DNA from: Corynebacterium camporealensis
GTDB lineage: Bacteria > Actinomycetota > Actinomycetes > Mycobacteriales > Mycobacteriaceae
Length of the DNA: 64,000 nt
Direction: 5' to 3'
Assembly: GCF_000980815.1 (NCBI RefSeq)
Contig: NZ_CP011311.1
Location: 1,441,815 to 1,505,814 of the forward strand
This document shows positions 8,954 through 19,327 of the stretch, piece by piece. Under the pieces are notes generated by a model. That model saw only the letters and a program-made list of their open reading frames with translations. It was not told where the DNA came from and did no database searches. Each line of letters opens with the position of its first letter. Within the stretch, counting starts at the first letter, position 1. The translations under genes were made by a program, and so were the position numbers.

Positions 8954-11497
8954 GTGAACCTTTCTCAGATGTTGCCAGATCTTGCCGAAGTCCCATCCTC
9001 GCTGATCGATGAAGCCGTATGGGATACCTTCACCAACTGGACGGAGCAGCGTGGCATTTCGCTGTATCCGGCACAGGAGGAAGCTTCCTTAGGAATTCTG
9101 GCAGGTGACAACGTCATTCTGGCCACCCCGACCGGTTCGGGTAAGTCCATGGTGGCTAATGCCGCGCACTTTATTGCACTCGCCCGAGGCCAGCGCAGCT
9201 TCTACACCGCGCCGATTAAGGCACTGGTGAGCGAGAAGTTCTTTGCGCTCTGTGAGATTTTCGGCCCCGAGAACGTCGGCATGATGACTGGCGATGCCAC
9301 CGTCAACGGCAAGGCCCCCATTATTGCCGCCACCGCGGAGATCGTGGCGAATATTGCGCTACGCGATGGTGCTGATGCTGACATCGACCAGGTGGTCATG
9401 GATGAGTTCCACTACTACTCCGAGCCAGAGCGCGGCTGGGCCTGGCAGGTTCCACTGCTAGAGCTTCCCGATGCCCAGTTCTTGCTCATGTCCGCCACCT
9501 TAGGCGATACCAAGTGGTTGGAAGACGACCTGACCAAGCGCACCGGCCGGGACACCAACCTGGTAGCTGGTTCTGAGCGCCCCGTCCCGCTGGATTTCTC
9601 TTATGTCTTCAGCGCAGTCCACGAGACTCTGGAAGAATTGCTGGAGAACAAAAAGGCACCGGTGTACGTGGTCCACTTCTCCCAGCGCGAAGCCGCCGAG
9701 CGCGCACAGGCGCTGACCTCACTGTCTGGGGTTATTACCAAGGAAGAAAAGGAAGCTATCGCCAATGAACTGGGCGATTTCCGCTTTACGACGACCTTCG
9801 GCAAGGATCTTTCCCGCCTACTGCGCAAAGGCATTGGTATCCACCACGCGGGCATGCTGCCGAAGTACCGTCGCGTCGTCGAAAGGCTGGCCCAGAAGGG
9901 TCTGCTGAAAATCATCTGTGGCACAGACACCCTGGGTGTGGGCATTAACGTGCCGATTCGCACCGTGCTCATGACGGGTCTGGCGAAGTTCGATGGCACC
10001 CGCCAGCGCATTCTGAAGTCGCGTGAATTCCACCAGATTGCGGGCCGTGCAGGCCGTGCCGGCTACGACACCGAGGGCACCGTCGTAATTGAGGCCCCGG
10101 AGCACGAAATCGAAAATGCCAAGGCCCGCCGCCGCATTGGCGATGACCCGAAGCGACTGAAGAAGCTCAAGAAAAAGTCCGCGCGCACCGGTGAGGTCAC
10201 CTGGTCCGAAAAGACCTACGCACGGCTTATCGATGCCGAACCCGAGCAGCTGACCTCCCAGTTCCGAGTGTCGAACTCGATGCTGCTTAACGTGCTGGCT
10301 CGCCACGGCAATGGCTACGACCACATGAAGCACCTGCTGCGCGATAACCACGACACTCGCGCTAAGCAGAATGCGGATATCCTCACCACGATTGAGCTCT
10401 TCCGCGGCTTGCTGACTTCGGGGGTGGTGCAAAAATCCACCAAGGGCTTGGATATCTACGGTCGCCCCTACCACTTGGTGCGCGAGCTTCCGCGCGACTT
10501 CGCGCTGAACCAGCCTCTCGGACCATTCGCGCTGGCAGCGCTCACGCTGCTGGATCCGGAGGAAGATACCTACACCCTGGATATCATCACGGTCTTTGAG
10601 TCGATTCTCGATGACCCGCGTCAGGTACTCCAGGCGCAGCAGTCGCAGCGCCGCGGTGAGGAAATCGCAGCGCTCAAGGCGGAAGGTGTGGACTACACCG
10701 ACCGCATGAACATCGTCGAAGACATCACCTGGCCCAAGCCGCTCGAAGAGCTGCTGGAGCAGGCCTACGACACCTTCTGTGAGGGCAATTCTTGGGCCAA
10801 GGATTTCGAGCTACGCCCGAAGTCGGTACTGCGCGACATGTTGGAAAACGCGATGACGTTCTCCGATCTCATTGCCACCTATCGCCTGGCACGTTCTGAG
10901 GGCGTTGTGCTGCGCTACCTGACCGACGTGTGGCGCACGCTGAAGCAGTCCGTGCCGAGCGAGTACATGACCGATGAGCTGGAAGACATCATCGAGTGGC
11001 TGGGCGAGCTCATCCGCCAGGTTGATTCCTCCCTGGTCGACGAGTGGGCAGAGATGACCGGTGAGGACTCGCCTATCGACGAAGAAACCCTCAACCGCGA
11101 GCTCGCCTTCGGCGTCGACGACCCCACGGCTCTTACCGCCAACCGTCGTGTTTTCGGCATTATGGTGCGCAACTACATGTTCCGCATCGTCCAGCTGTTC
11201 GCACTGGAGAAGGAAGAACAGCTCGAGTTCATGCTCGAGTACCTCGATGACGTTCCGGACTTCGGTGCGGCTCTCGATGAGTACTTCGAAGAATACGACG
11301 ACATGGACACCGGTCCCGAGGCCCGCGGTCCGGAGTTCTACCGCGTCGAAGACGACTCAGACCGCCAATGGAAGGTCCGCCAGGTCGTCAAGGACCCGGT
11401 CGGCGACCACGGCTACCAGTTCAGCGCCATTGTCGACTTGGATGCCTCCGATGAGGCCGGTGAGGTGCGCTTGGCGGAGTTGAATCTGGAGTACTAG
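8954..11497 (+). CDS. Ski2-like DEAD/DEAH-box RNA helicase with DUF3516 C-terminus
   Basis: An 847-residue superfamily 2 helicase. Motif I ATPTGSGKS is at about residues 57-65, DEFH (motif II) at about 150-153, SATLGD (motif III) follows, and GRAGRAGYDTEG (motif VI) lies near residue 360. The C-terminal half matches the actinobacterial DUF3516 region of Ski2/Mtr4-like helicases, which are thought to act in RNA processing or decay. I chose GTG 8954, ten bases after TAAGG; GTGs at 8945 and 8948 are alternatives. Its TAG stop overlaps that of ahpD in a CTAG tetramer. Confidence 0.92.
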   Translation: MNLSQMLPDLAEVPSSLIDEAVWDTFTNWTEQRGISLYPAQEEASLGILAGDNVILATPTGSGKSMVANAAHFIALARGQRSFYTAPIKALVSEKFFALCEIFGPENVGMMTGDATVNGKAPIIAATAEIVANIALRDGADADIDQVVMDEFHYYSEPERGWAWQVPLLELPDAQFLLMSATLGDTKWLEDDLTKRTGRDTNLVAGSERPVPLDFSYVFSAVHETLEELLENKKAPVYVVHFSQREAAERAQALTSLSGVITKEEKEAIANELGDFRFTTTFGKDLSRLLRKGIGIHHAGMLPKYRRVVERLAQKGLLKIICGTDTLGVGINVPIRTVLMTGLAKFDGTRQRILKSREFHQIAGRAGRAGYDTEGTVVIEAPEHEIENAKARRRIGDDPKRLKKLKKKSARTGEVTWSEKTYARLIDAEPEQLTSQFRVSNSMLLNVLARHGNGYDHMKHLLRDNHDTRAKQNADILTTIELFRGLLTSGVVQKSTKGLDIYGRPYHLVRELPRDFALNQPLGPFALAALTLLDPEEDTYTLDIITVFESILDDPRQVLQAQQSQRRGEEIAALKAEGVDYTDRMNIVEDITWPKPLEELLEQAYDTFCEGNSWAKDFELRPKSVLRDMLENAMTFSDLIATYRLARSEGVVLRYLTDVWRTLKQSVPSEYMTDELEDIIEWLGELIRQVDSSLVDEWAEMTGEDSPIDEETLNRELAFGVDDPTALTANRRVFGIMVRNYMFRIVQLFALEKEEQLEFMLEYLDDVPDFGAALDEYFEEYDDMDTGPEARGPEFYRVEDDSDRQWKVRQVVKDPVGDHGYQFSAIVDLDASDEAGEVRLAELNLEY

Positions 11498-12006
11498 CTG
11501 CGGGCATCGGAAAGCAGGAGTGCGTGCGTGACCCCGTGACAAGCCGCAGCGATACGCACCGCCTCCCACACTTGTTCTGGGTTAAGGCCTAGCTCCTGCG
11601 CGGTCGCAGCATGCGCGCGCAGGCAGTCCTTGCAACCGTTGATGGCCGACGCCGCGACGGCACTCAGCTCCACTGCCGGATCGCGCGGCAGTCTCGCCAT
11701 ACCGGTGCGCAAGCCCGTGCGGACCTCGGTGTCCAACCACTCTTTAGCGCGGAAGGCGATGTTGCTCGTTGCCATGGCTACAGCCGCCTGGCTTGCATGA
11801 TCGATGGTTTCTGCCGGGACGTGCGCGGCGGCATCGTCAAGTACTGCACGCAAGAAACGCTCATCCCGAATGGCGACTGCCGCGCCGATGAAGGCACTCC
11901 AGCGCTGCTGCAAATCCAGCGTCTTAGAGCCCAGCACCTTCTCCAGATTGCGCACCTGGTCACGGGCGGAGGTAGGCAAGGTTTCTAGAAGGTCTATCAG
12001 CGACAT
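11494..12006 (-). CDS. ahpD: Alkyl hydroperoxide reductase AhpD-like protein
   Basis: A 170-residue AhpD-family peroxidase/thiol reductase. The catalytic motif is NGCKDCLRAH with Cys125, Cys128 and His132, matching the M. tuberculosis AhpD active site. In mycobacteria AhpD recycles AhpC using lipoamide/Lpd electrons. Here no ahpC is adjacent, so the partner is elsewhere or absent. It is divergent from oxyR, which presumably controls it. I chose ATG 12006 (MSLIDLLETLP) because known AhpDs begin this way; a GTG at 12039 is in frame upstream. Confidence 0.88.
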   Translation of the reverse strand: MSLIDLLETLPTSARDQVRNLEKVLGSKTLDLQQRWSAFIGAAVAIRDERFLRAVLDDAAAHVPAETIDHASQAAVAMATSNIAFRAKEWLDTEVRTGLRTGMARLPRDPAVELSAVAASAINGCKDCLRAHAATAQELGLNPEQVWEAVRIAAACHGVTHALLLSDARS

Positions 12007-12055
12007 CCCCAAGTCCAATCTGCCGGTCTTAATAGTCACAGCTTAGCTAAAATGT

Positions 12056-12061
12056 TAAAGT
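12056..12061 (+). promoter_or_regulatory. -10 box of leaderless oxyR
   Basis: TAAAGT is seven bases before the oxyR ATG at 12069 and no ribosome site is present. The 62-base ahpD-oxyR gap must hold both promoters and any OxyR operator. Confidence 0.5.
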
Positions 12062-12068
12062 GATAAGT

Positions 12069-13016
12069 ATGCACAATAAAGAGTACCGCCCTACCCTTGC
12101 TCAGCTGCGAACTTTTGTGACGATTGCCGAGAACAAGCACTTTGGTACTGCAGCCCAGAAGCTGGAGATTTCCCAGCCCTCGCTGTCCCAGGCACTCGTG
12201 GCACTGGAGCAGGGTCTGGGCATTCAGCTCATTGAGCGCTCGACCCGCAAAGTCATTGTCACCCCGGCGGGCGAAACTCTTCTCCCCTACGCCAAGGCCA
12301 CCTTGGAGGCCGCCGATACTTTCGTGGCCAATGCCCGCGGTGCCACCGGTACTCTGTCTGGCCCGGTGACCATCGGCATCATCCCGACCGTGGCACCATA
12401 CATTCTTCCCGACCTGTTGTCCGCGATTGAGGAAGAATACCCGGAGCTCGAACCGCGCATTGTGGAAGAACAAACCCAGTACCTGATGGATAAGTTGCGC
12501 AATGGCCAGATTGACCTGGTGGTTGCCGCACTGCCGACCGAGTCCGTCGGTGTGGTGGAGGTTCCGCTGTATACCGAGAAATTCGCCGTGGTCACCCCGA
12601 AGGACCACAAGCTGGCAGGCCGCGATGATTTGAGCATCAAGGACCTCGACAAGCTGAATTTGCTCCTGCTTGACGATGGCCACTGCCTCCGCGACCAGAT
12701 CCTCGACCTGTGCCGCAATGCGTTGGTCAATCCATCGGAAGCCAGCAACGCTGTAACCCGCGCGTCGTCGCTGACCACCATCATCCAGCTCGTCGTCGGC
12801 GGCCTGGGTGCCACCCTGATTCCGGAATCGGCTATCTCGACCGAGTGCCACCACCCGGGTCTGGCAGTGTCTCGCTTTAACAAGAACGTCACCGCCGAAC
12901 GCGAAATCGGCCTGGTCTACCGCGCCTCTGCCGCCCGCGGCGAAGAGTTCCGCAAGTTCAGCGAACTCATCGTGGACTCCTACAACCACGCCATCGAGCG
13001 CGCCCGCGAATTCTAA
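12069..13016 (+). CDS. oxyR: Hydrogen-peroxide-sensing LysR regulator OxyR
   Basis: A 315-residue LysR-type regulator. The N-terminal winged HTH (FGTAAQKLEISQPSLSQALV, residues 25-44) is followed by a periplasmic-binding-protein-like sensor domain. The two redox cysteines expected for OxyR are Cys206 (GHCLRDQ) and Cys215 (ILDLC), which form the peroxide-induced disulfide. It is divergent from ahpD. ATG 12069 was preferred over GTG 12060 because of the -10 box seven bases upstream. In C. glutamicum OxyR represses catalase and iron-storage genes; here regulation of ahpD is likely (inference). Confidence 0.93.
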   Translation: MHNKEYRPTLAQLRTFVTIAENKHFGTAAQKLEISQPSLSQALVALEQGLGIQLIERSTRKVIVTPAGETLLPYAKATLEAADTFVANARGATGTLSGPVTIGIIPTVAPYILPDLLSAIEEEYPELEPRIVEEQTQYLMDKLRNGQIDLVVAALPTESVGVVEVPLYTEKFAVVTPKDHKLAGRDDLSIKDLDKLNLLLLDDGHCLRDQILDLCRNALVNPSEASNAVTRASSLTTIIQLVVGGLGATLIPESAISTECHHPGLAVSRFNKNVTAEREIGLVYRASAARGEEFRKFSELIVDSYNHAIERAREF

Positions 13017-13092
13017 CTGGCTCTGCTCACGCAGAGCCAGCAAAGCACAAAGAAATCCTCCGTCCCAGCACATCGCCGGGAACGGAGGATTT
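13017..13092. terminator. Tandem terminator hairpins between oxyR and the convergent membrane gene
   Basis: Hairpin 1, CTGGCTCTGC-TCAC-GCAGAGCCAG (13017-13040), starts directly after the oxyR stop. Hairpin 2 pairs AAATCCTCCGT (13053-13063) with ACGGAGGATTT (13082-13092), with A- and T-rich flanks on both sides, so it can work in both directions. Confidence 0.8.
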
Positions 13093-13100
13093 ATCTGTTT

Positions 13101-14204
13101 TTAAGCAGCCGGTACTGGACCACCGGTGCACTGGCGGTACAAGTGCGCCTGTCCCAGCATCAAGGCCGGGCCAATCACAATCGCGCCCAAACCCAGGGTG
13201 ATCAGAATGCCGATGCCACACACAAAGTTGAGCAGCAGGAAGACCAGCAGCTGGCCGTAGTTGTTCTTGCCGATGTTAAAGCCGACCTTGAAGGCGCCAG
13301 TAAAGCCCTTGCCATCGATAGCAGCCCAGCTCATGAACATGATCAGCGGCTGAATGAAGAACATGATGAGCATCATCACGAACAGAATGCCGAAGACGGT
13401 TCCCACTGCAGCAAAGACGTCTTCTTCTGTGGGCTCAGCACCGCCTGCGCCCATTCCGACGGTAGCGGCGAGAATACCCATCATCGGAACCATCACTACC
13501 GCAGCGCCGATAATGCTGATGACGATTTCGACACCGATGGTAGGTAGCCACGGGATGTTCTTGCCCAGGTAGTTCCAGCCTGTACGCGGGTCATCCACCT
13601 GAAACAGAGCCAGACGCATGACCAGCAGCGCAAGCACCATGGACACGATCATGGACAAAATGTTCAGCACACTTACCGCCGCGCCGGCCTGACCGTTGTT
13701 TTCTTGGATGGCCGCCGGGACACCCATGAGCATGGCAACACCGAAGGAGACAGCGAAGAAAGCCAAAGCACCCAGAATCCACAGCTTAGCGTTGGAAAAC
13801 GTCGCCTTAAAGCCCCACTTCAGTGCATCAATCGCACTGGGCTTGGTCGGCTGATAGGCCGGTGGCTGCTGGTCGTAGCCGGCGTAACCGCCGTAGCCTG
13901 GTGCGCCTTCCTGGTAGCCAGCGGCACCATAACCGCCCTGGCCGTAACCAACTTGGCCATAGCCACCTTGGCCGTAACCGTTGTCGCCAAAGCCGCCCTG
14001 GTTCTGCTGGGAGGAGTAGTCACCATAGGACGGCAGGCCACCGCCCTGGTTCTGGCCCTGCCCGTACCCCGGACGATCTTCCGGATGGTTGGTGGGCTGG
14101 TACGGATTGTTCTCCGAACCTGAGTTGTTGGAACCCTGGCCGTTGTCGTTAGGGCCTTGGCCGTTGTTGGCGTCCCTATTGGAATCGTCGAAAGGATTCG
14201 TCAC
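13101..14204 (-). CDS. Membrane protein with long Gly/Gln/Tyr-rich cytoplasmic N-terminus
   Basis: A 367-residue protein. Residues 1 to ~125 are low-complexity (NGQGPNDNGQGSNNSG, then repeats of GYGQGGYG type and PxYQPTKPS), with no signal peptide. From about residue 130 there are five or six hydrophobic segments (for example LWILGALAFFAVSFGVAML and LLVFLLLNFVCGIGILITLG). The pattern fits the actinobacterial integral membrane proteins with Pro/Gly/Tyr-rich tails often found near the cell envelope; I cannot assign a function. The final TM region ends GLGAIVIGPALMLGQAHLY. Convergent with oxyR. Confidence 0.8.
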   Translation of the reverse strand: MTNPFDDSNRDANNGQGPNDNGQGSNNSGSENNPYQPTNHPEDRPGYGQGQNQGGGLPSYGDYSSQQNQGGFGDNGYGQGGYGQVGYGQGGYGAAGYQEGAPGYGGYAGYDQQPPAYQPTKPSAIDALKWGFKATFSNAKLWILGALAFFAVSFGVAMLMGVPAAIQENNGQAGAAVSVLNILSMIVSMVLALLVMRLALFQVDDPRTGWNYLGKNIPWLPTIGVEIVISIIGAAVVMVPMMGILAATVGMGAGGAEPTEEDVFAAVGTVFGILFVMMLIMFFIQPLIMFMSWAAIDGKGFTGAFKVGFNIGKNNYGQLLVFLLLNFVCGIGILITLGLGAIVIGPALMLGQAHLYRQCTGGPVPAA

Positions 14205-14314
14205 GATCTTCGCACCTACTTTCCGCCGTGTTTAGTAATCCCTATAAAAGTTATGCGTGAGACAGTTTAACAGTACTTTTCGCATTAACGCTGAGTTGGC
14301 AAGGCTAGTAAGCT

Positions 14315-17300
14315 GTGCGATCAGCCATGAACACAAAACGCACTGCCACACAGGATAAGCCCCAGCTCTATAACGCGCTCGCTAACGTTTCTTTAAGCGC
14401 AGAGCGTAGCTTTCGACGCCGCCTGAAAAAGGCCCGCTCGCCGAAGGCATTAGCAGCAATTAGTGCAGATATTGATAAAGCAATTGCGCGGGTAGAAGGC
14501 ATCGATAAGCGTGTGCCCGACATTGAGTACCCGGATTCTTTGCCGGTTAGCGCCCGCAAGGACGATATTGCTGAAGCAATTCGGGATAATCAGGTCGTTA
14601 TTATCGCCGGTGAAACTGGTTCCGGTAAGACCACGCAGATCCCAAAGATTTGTTTGGAATTAGGCCGTGGCCGTCGTGGTCTGATTGGTCATACGCAGCC
14701 GCGTCGTCTGGCAGCGCGCACCGTGGCAGAGCGCATTGCCGACGAGCTGGGCCAAGACATTGGCGAGTCTGTGGGCTATGCGATTCGTTTCGACGACAAG
14801 GTCTCTGAATCCACGGCGGTCAAGCTGATGACCGACGGTATTTTGCTCGCGGAGATGCAGCGCGACCGTTTCCTCAACGCCTATGACACCATCATCATCG
14901 ATGAGGCTCACGAGCGTTCGCTCAACATTGACTTCCTGCTGGGTTACCTCAAGCGCTTGCTTCCTAAGCGTCCGGACTTAAAGGTGATTATTACCTCGGC
15001 GACTATTGACCCGGAAAGCTTTGCCAAGCACTTCAGCGATGCCAAGGGTGAGCCCGCACCGATTATTGAGGTCTCTGGCCGTACCTACCCAGTCGAGGTG
15101 CGCTATCGTCCACTGGAATTTGAAGCCGGCGGCAAGCTGGTCAACCAGGACCCGCTGGATGGTCTGTGTGAAGCCATTGAGGAACTCATGGCCGAAGGCT
15201 CCGGCGATATTTTGTGTTTCTTTCCCGGCGAGCGCGATATTCGCGATGCCATGGAAGCAATCGAAGGCCGCAAGTGGAAAGGCGTGGAGGTCACTCCCCT
15301 GTTTGGTCGCCTCTCCAATGCTGAACAGCACCGGGCTTTCCGTCCGCACTCCGGCCGTCGCATCGTGTTGTCGACCAATATTGCAGAGACCTCTCTGACG
15401 GTTCCCGGCATTCACTACGTCATCGATACTGGTACTGCTCGTATCTCGCGTTATTCCACCCGCACCAAGGTCCAGCGCCTGCCGATTGAGCCGATTTCGC
15501 AGGCTAGCGCCAACCAGCGCTCGGGTCGTTGCGGTCGTGTCGCCGACGGCATTGCTATCCGCCTGTATTCGGAGCAGGACTTCGAATCCCGCCCGGAATT
15601 TACTGACCCGGAAATCCTGCGCACTAACCTCGCGAGCGTCATCTTGCAAATGGTCTCGCTGCGCTTGGGCGATATTTCCGACTTCCCCTTCATCCAGCCA
15701 CCTGCGCAGAAGGCTGTGCGCGATGGTCTGTTGCTGCTGCATGAACTGGGTGCCTTGGATGGCAGTGAAAAGCACGGCCTGCCGGTACTGACCAAGGTGG
15801 GCAAAGACTTAGCCCGCATCCCAGTCGACCCACGCATGGCTCGCATGCTGGTTGAGGCTGCCCGTTCCGGTTGCTTGGACGATGTCATCGTCATCGTGGC
15901 TGCTATGACCATTCAGGACGTGCGTGAGCGCCCCCTGGAATTCCAGGCTCAAGCCGACCAGAAGCACGCCCGCTTCAAGGACAAGACGTCGGACTTTTTG
16001 TCGATGCTCAAGCTGTGGGACTACGTGCAAGAAACCCGCAATGAGAAAAGCGGTAATGCCTTCCGCAAACTGATGAAGGCTGAGTTCCTGCACTACATGC
16101 GTATCCGCGAGTGGTTCGACCTGGTGCGCCAGCTGCGCGATGTTGCCAAGCAACTCGGCTGGACCACCCGCGATAAGGAAGCCACCGAGCGCCGCCCAGA
16201 CGATATTCACTTAAGCCTGCTCTATGGCTTGCTGTCGAACATCGGTGCCCGCGATGGCAATTCCAAGGAATTTCAGGGTGCGCGCAATACGCGTTTCCTC
16301 ATCTTCCCCGGATCCTCGCTATCGAAAAAGCCCCCGGAGTTCGTCATGGCTGCCGAACTCGTGGAGACCTCCCGCCTATGGGCACGCGATGTTGCTGCCA
16401 TCGATCCGACCTGGGTAGAAAAGCTGGGCGCTAACCTGCTCAAGCACAACTACTCCGACCCCATCTGGTCGCGGAAGCGTTCCTCCGCTCTGGTGACGCA
16501 ACGCTCCACGCTCTACGGCGTGACCGTGGTCGCGGACCGTCAAGTGCCTTATCACCGTGTGGATCCGGTTGCGGCACGCGAGATGTTTATTCGCCACGCA
16601 CTCATCGAAGGTGACTGGAACACCCACCACCACTTCTTCCACGACAATGCTCAAAAACTAGAAGAAGCCGGCGAGTTTGAGGACAAAGCCCGTCGCCGCG
16701 GTCTCGTGGTCGATGAAGACGTTCTCTTCGACTTCTACGACCAGCGCCTGCCGGAGAAAATCACTACCGGACGCCACTTCGATTCCTGGTGGAAGAAAAA
16801 GCGCAAGCAACAACCTGACTTGCTCGACTTTGATCCTTCCAACCTGGTGGAAGACACCCAGGACATCACTGAAGAAGCTTTCCCGGACCGCTGGCTGTCT
16901 GGTTCCATCGACTACGACCTGCAGTACAAGTTCGAACCTGGCGACCCGCTCGATGGTGTCACCATGCTCGTTCCTGTCCCACTGCTTGCCGGCCTGGATC
17001 CCGAAGGCACCGACTGGCTCGTCCCGGGTCTGCGCCAGGAATTAGTCACGGAGATGATTCGCTCGCTGCCAAAGGCCCTGCGCCGCAGCGTAGTTCCGGC
17101 ACCGGAGTTCGCCGACCGTGCGCTGGAGCGCCTTATTCCTTACCAGGGTTCTTTGGCGCAGCAGCTTGCCGATGTCTTACGTGAGCTTGGTGGTCATGGC
17201 ATCAACGCCAGCGACTTCCGTCCTTCCGCACTGCCGCCGCATCTGCAGATGAACTTTGCGGCGGTAAACAAGAAGGGCAAGATCATCGACTCCGATCGCG

Positions 17301-18232
17301 ACCTTGCCGCTCTTGTCGAGCGCCAAGCAGGACACATCAAGTCCTCGGTCTCGCGTGTGGGCAGCAAGTCTGAAGCACCTGCGGTCAAGGAATGGACCAA
17401 GGAGAACCTCGGCACCATCGACGAGGAAGTCACCACGGTCGTCGACGGTCACGAGGTCACCGCCTATCCGGCGCTCGTGGCGACCGAAGAAGGCGTGGAA
17501 CTGAAGGTTCACCCGACCAAGGCTGCTGCCGAAGCATCCATGATCACCACCACGCTGACGCTGTTGATGAAGGACATCTCCGTCAACGCACAACAGATGG
17601 TCAAAGGCCTTCCACTCCAGCAACGCGTGGCGGTGGACTCCTATCCACACGGTGGTGTGCAGGGCCTGGTCAACGACGCACGCATTGCCGCAATCCGCGA
17701 CCAAATGATGGAAGCAGGCGGGCCGGTGCGTTCCCCCGAAGAGTTCGAAGCACTCAAGAACAAGGTCAAGCCCGCTGTTCCCGGTGCTGTACGCCAAGCA
17801 ATCGTGGCCATTGCACCAGGACTGGTGGAGTACTCCAACCTCAAGGCGGAGCTTGCCAAGTGGGAAGGCCCAGCTATCGACGATATGAACGCACAACTGG
17901 ACTTCCTGCTCCCCCGCAATGCGATTACCGTGCACGGTATGGCTCACCTGCGGCATCTCCCCCGTTACCTGCAGGCAATGAGCATCCGTCTCGATGAGAT
18001 GGCCACCGACCCGGATCGCGACGCTGACCGCCAGGCAGAAGTCGATGAGGCAAAGGCGTATCTGAAAAATCGCCTGCGTGGCCTTCCATCAGGACGAGAA
18101 AAGACCCGTCAGGTCAAGGACATCTACTGGATGACTGAAGAACTACGCGTCTCACTGTTCGCACAGCGACTGGGCACCGCGCACGCAGTGTCCCTACGGC
18201 GCGTACAAAAGGCAGTAGATAAGCTGCGCTAA
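14315..18232 (+). CDS. hrpA: ATP-dependent RNA helicase HrpA
   Basis: A 1305-residue DEAH/RHA-type RNA helicase of normal family length. Motif [14 protein letters not shown] is near residue 98, DEAH ([20 protein letters not shown], part) near 197, SATID (motif III) near 229 and QRSGRCGR (motif VI) near 403. It continues with the HA2, OB-fold and the long bacterial DUF3418 C-terminal domain. HrpA homologues act in mRNA processing and in rescuing stalled ribosomes. GTG 14315 is used; ATG 14327 is an alternative, and neither has a Shine-Dalgarno sequence. Its stop overlaps nrdR's. Confidence 0.95.
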   Translation: MRSAMNTKRTATQDKPQLYNALANVSLSAERSFRRRLKKARSPKALAAISADIDKAIARVEGIDKRVPDIEYPDSLPVSARKDDIAEAIRDNQVVIIAGETGSGKTTQIPKICLELGRGRRGLIGHTQPRRLAARTVAERIADELGQDIGESVGYAIRFDDKVSESTAVKLMTDGILLAEMQRDRFLNAYDTIIIDEAHERSLNIDFLLGYLKRLLPKRPDLKVIITSATIDPESFAKHFSDAKGEPAPIIEVSGRTYPVEVRYRPLEFEAGGKLVNQDPLDGLCEAIEELMAEGSGDILCFFPGERDIRDAMEAIEGRKWKGVEVTPLFGRLSNAEQHRAFRPHSGRRIVLSTNIAETSLTVPGIHYVIDTGTARISRYSTRTKVQRLPIEPISQASANQRSGRCGRVADGIAIRLYSEQDFESRPEFTDPEILRTNLASVILQMVSLRLGDISDFPFIQPPAQKAVRDGLLLLHELGALDGSEKHGLPVLTKVGKDLARIPVDPRMARMLVEAARSGCLDDVIVIVAAMTIQDVRERPLEFQAQADQKHARFKDKTSDFLSMLKLWDYVQETRNEKSGNAFRKLMKAEFLHYMRIREWFDLVRQLRDVAKQLGWTTRDKEATERRPDDIHLSLLYGLLSNIGARDGNSKEFQGARNTRFLIFPGSSLSKKPPEFVMAAELVETSRLWARDVAAIDPTWVEKLGANLLKHNYSDPIWSRKRSSALVTQRSTLYGVTVVADRQVPYHRVDPVAAREMFIRHALIEGDWNTHHHFFHDNAQKLEEAGEFEDKARRRGLVVDEDVLFDFYDQRLPEKITTGRHFDSWWKKKRKQQPDLLDFDPSNLVEDTQDITEEAFPDRWLSGSIDYDLQYKFEPGDPLDGVTMLVPVPLLAGLDPEGTDWLVPGLRQELVTEMIRSLPKALRRSVVPAPEFADRALERLIPYQGSLAQQLADVLRELGGHGINASDFRPSALPPHLQMNFAAVNKKGKIIDSDRDLAALVERQAGHIKSSVSRVGSKSEAPAVKEWTKENLGTIDEEVTTVVDGHEVTAYPALVATEEGVELKVHPTKAAAEASMITTTLTLLMKDISVNAQQMVKGLPLQQRVAVDSYPHGGVQGLVNDARIAAIRDQMMEAGGPVRSPEEFEALKNKVKPAVPGAVRQAIVAIAPGLVEYSNLKAELAKWEGPAIDDMNAQLDFLLPRNAITVHGMAHLRHLPRYLQAMSIRLDEMATDPDRDADRQAEVDEAKAYLKNRLRGLPSGREKTRQVKDIYWMTEELRVSLFAQRLGTAHAVSLRRVQKAVDKLR

Positions 18233-18687
18233 AAGTCTTCGCGATCGCGTCGGCGCATAAGGCGAATCTCAGATTCGAAGTCGTCGGCGCTTTCGAAGGA
18301 CTTATACACAGAAGCAAAGCGCAGGTAGGCAACCTCATCGAGGTCGCGCAGTGGCTCCAGAATAGCTAGGCCAATGTCATTGGCATTGACCTGCGAGGAG
18401 CCATGATGGCGAACAGTTTCTTCGACCTGCTGGGCAAGCTTTTTCAGCGAGTCATCGGAGACATCGCGGCCCTGGCAGGCACGGCGGACACCGCGAATGA
18501 GTTTGTCGCGGCTGAAAGGTTCCGCCAGGCCGTTGCGTTTGACGACGAGAAGCACGGCCTTTTCCACCGTGGTGAAGCGTCCCTTGCACGATGCGCATTC
18601 ACGGCGGCGGCGAATCGAGGTGCCTGCATCGACTACGCGCGAATCAATAACGCGTGATTGTTCATTGTGACAAAAGGGGCAATACAC
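18229..18687 (-). CDS. nrdR: Transcriptional repressor NrdR
   Basis: A 152-residue regulator of ribonucleotide reductase genes. It has an N-terminal zinc ribbon with Cys3/Cys6 (MYCPFC) and Cys31/Cys34 (CASC), followed by an ATP-cone domain ([20 protein letters not shown], then [19 protein letters not shown]). It senses ATP/dATP and binds NrdR boxes, which I did not find here. Length is normal. It ends tail-to-tail with hrpA and follows divS in the same direction, the usual corynebacterial order. Confidence 0.96.
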   Translation of the reverse strand: MYCPFCHNEQSRVIDSRVVDAGTSIRRRRECASCKGRFTTVEKAVLLVVKRNGLAEPFSRDKLIRGVRRACQGRDVSDDSLKKLAQQVEETVRHHGSSQVNANDIGLAILEPLRDLDEVAYLRFASVYKSFESADDFESEIRLMRRRDREDF

Positions 18688-18729
18688 GGCGGAGGCTACC
18701 TCACAAGCTGACGGAAATAACTGTCAGCT

Positions 18730-19116
18730 TTAGTGTACGTCGGCAGAAACCACTGCCCCGACGGAGGCACCCGTTGCCGGAACGTCGGCTGGTTCGCTAG
18801 CGCCACCCAAACCGGCAGCTACAGTGCCGAAGAATACTGCACCACCAAAAACGGCACCCAGAAGATAGTTACCTATGTTCGAAGAAGTACGACGCTGGTT
18901 TACGCGATTAGCCGATTTCTGTACACCTGGTAACTCTGTTCGATTCGAACGGGCCTCACCGATGCGCAGTGTGCGAACACTGGATGCAGGATGCGAGTAA
19001 CGCGAGGTGTAAGAAGCCCCAGGACGGATATCCCACACGGCTGCAGGAGGAACGACAGATGCCTGCGGAGAACGACGTGCGGAGCGGCGGTTTTGCGGGT
19101 CAAGTGCGAGAGTCAT
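18730..19116 (-). CDS. divS: SOS-induced cell division suppressor DivS-like protein
   Basis: A 128-residue protein between nrdR and lexA and divergent from lexA, the position of C. glutamicum divS, whose product blocks septation (FtsZ assembly) during SOS. It has a basic N-terminal ~75 residues rich in Arg and Ser, then a hydrophobic segment (IGNYLLGAVFGGAVFFGTVAAGL) at about 81-103 and a short tail. AAAGGAAA lies seven bases before ATG 19116. The identity rests mainly on location and the upstream LexA-box-like sites; the sequence is fast evolving. A longer ORF to 19398 crosses the operators and was rejected. Confidence 0.72.
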   Translation of the reverse strand: MTLALDPQNRRSARRSPQASVVPPAAVWDIRPGASYTSRYSHPASSVRTLRIGEARSNRTELPGVQKSANRVNQRRTSSNIGNYLLGAVFGGAVFFGTVAAGLGGASEPADVPATGASVGAVVSADVH

Positions 19117-19181
19117 TTCTATTTCCTTTCTGAGCCTGCCGTGATGATAAGAAACTTCCCTGACACGGCCGGCCAAGTCAT

Positions 19182-19277
19182 TCGCCAAACTGTTCGAATT
19201 AGCTGGTATGTTCGAGTTATAACAGGCGTTCGAAAATTTGTCTAGTCCTAGAACGAAATAGTCGAACATTTGTCCAG
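19182..19277. promoter_or_regulatory. LexA (SOS) box cluster between divS and lexA
   Basis: Against the corynebacterial SOS box TCGAACA-NN-TGTTCGA, two sites match at 11 of 14 defined positions: 19182-19197 (intact right half TGTTCGA) and 19262-19277 (intact left half TCGAACA). Isolated half-sites occur at 19209-19215 (TGTTCGA) and 19230-19245 (TCGAAAATTTGT). The arrangement fits LexA autoregulation and divS control. Confidence 0.65.
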
Positions 19278-19327
19278 AACGTGATAGAAATGTAAGAAAG
19301 CACTTGACCCCCGCCTGAGGAGGCACC

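Noticed and set aside
12032..12068. Possible OxyR tetrad (ATAG-N7-TTAG-N7-GTTA-N7-AAGT)
   Set aside because: Only the first ATAG matches well; the other three elements have one or two matching bases each.
18302..18310. DnaA-box-like TTATACACA
   Set aside because: Single copy within the nrdR coding region; no partner box nearby, so chance is likely.
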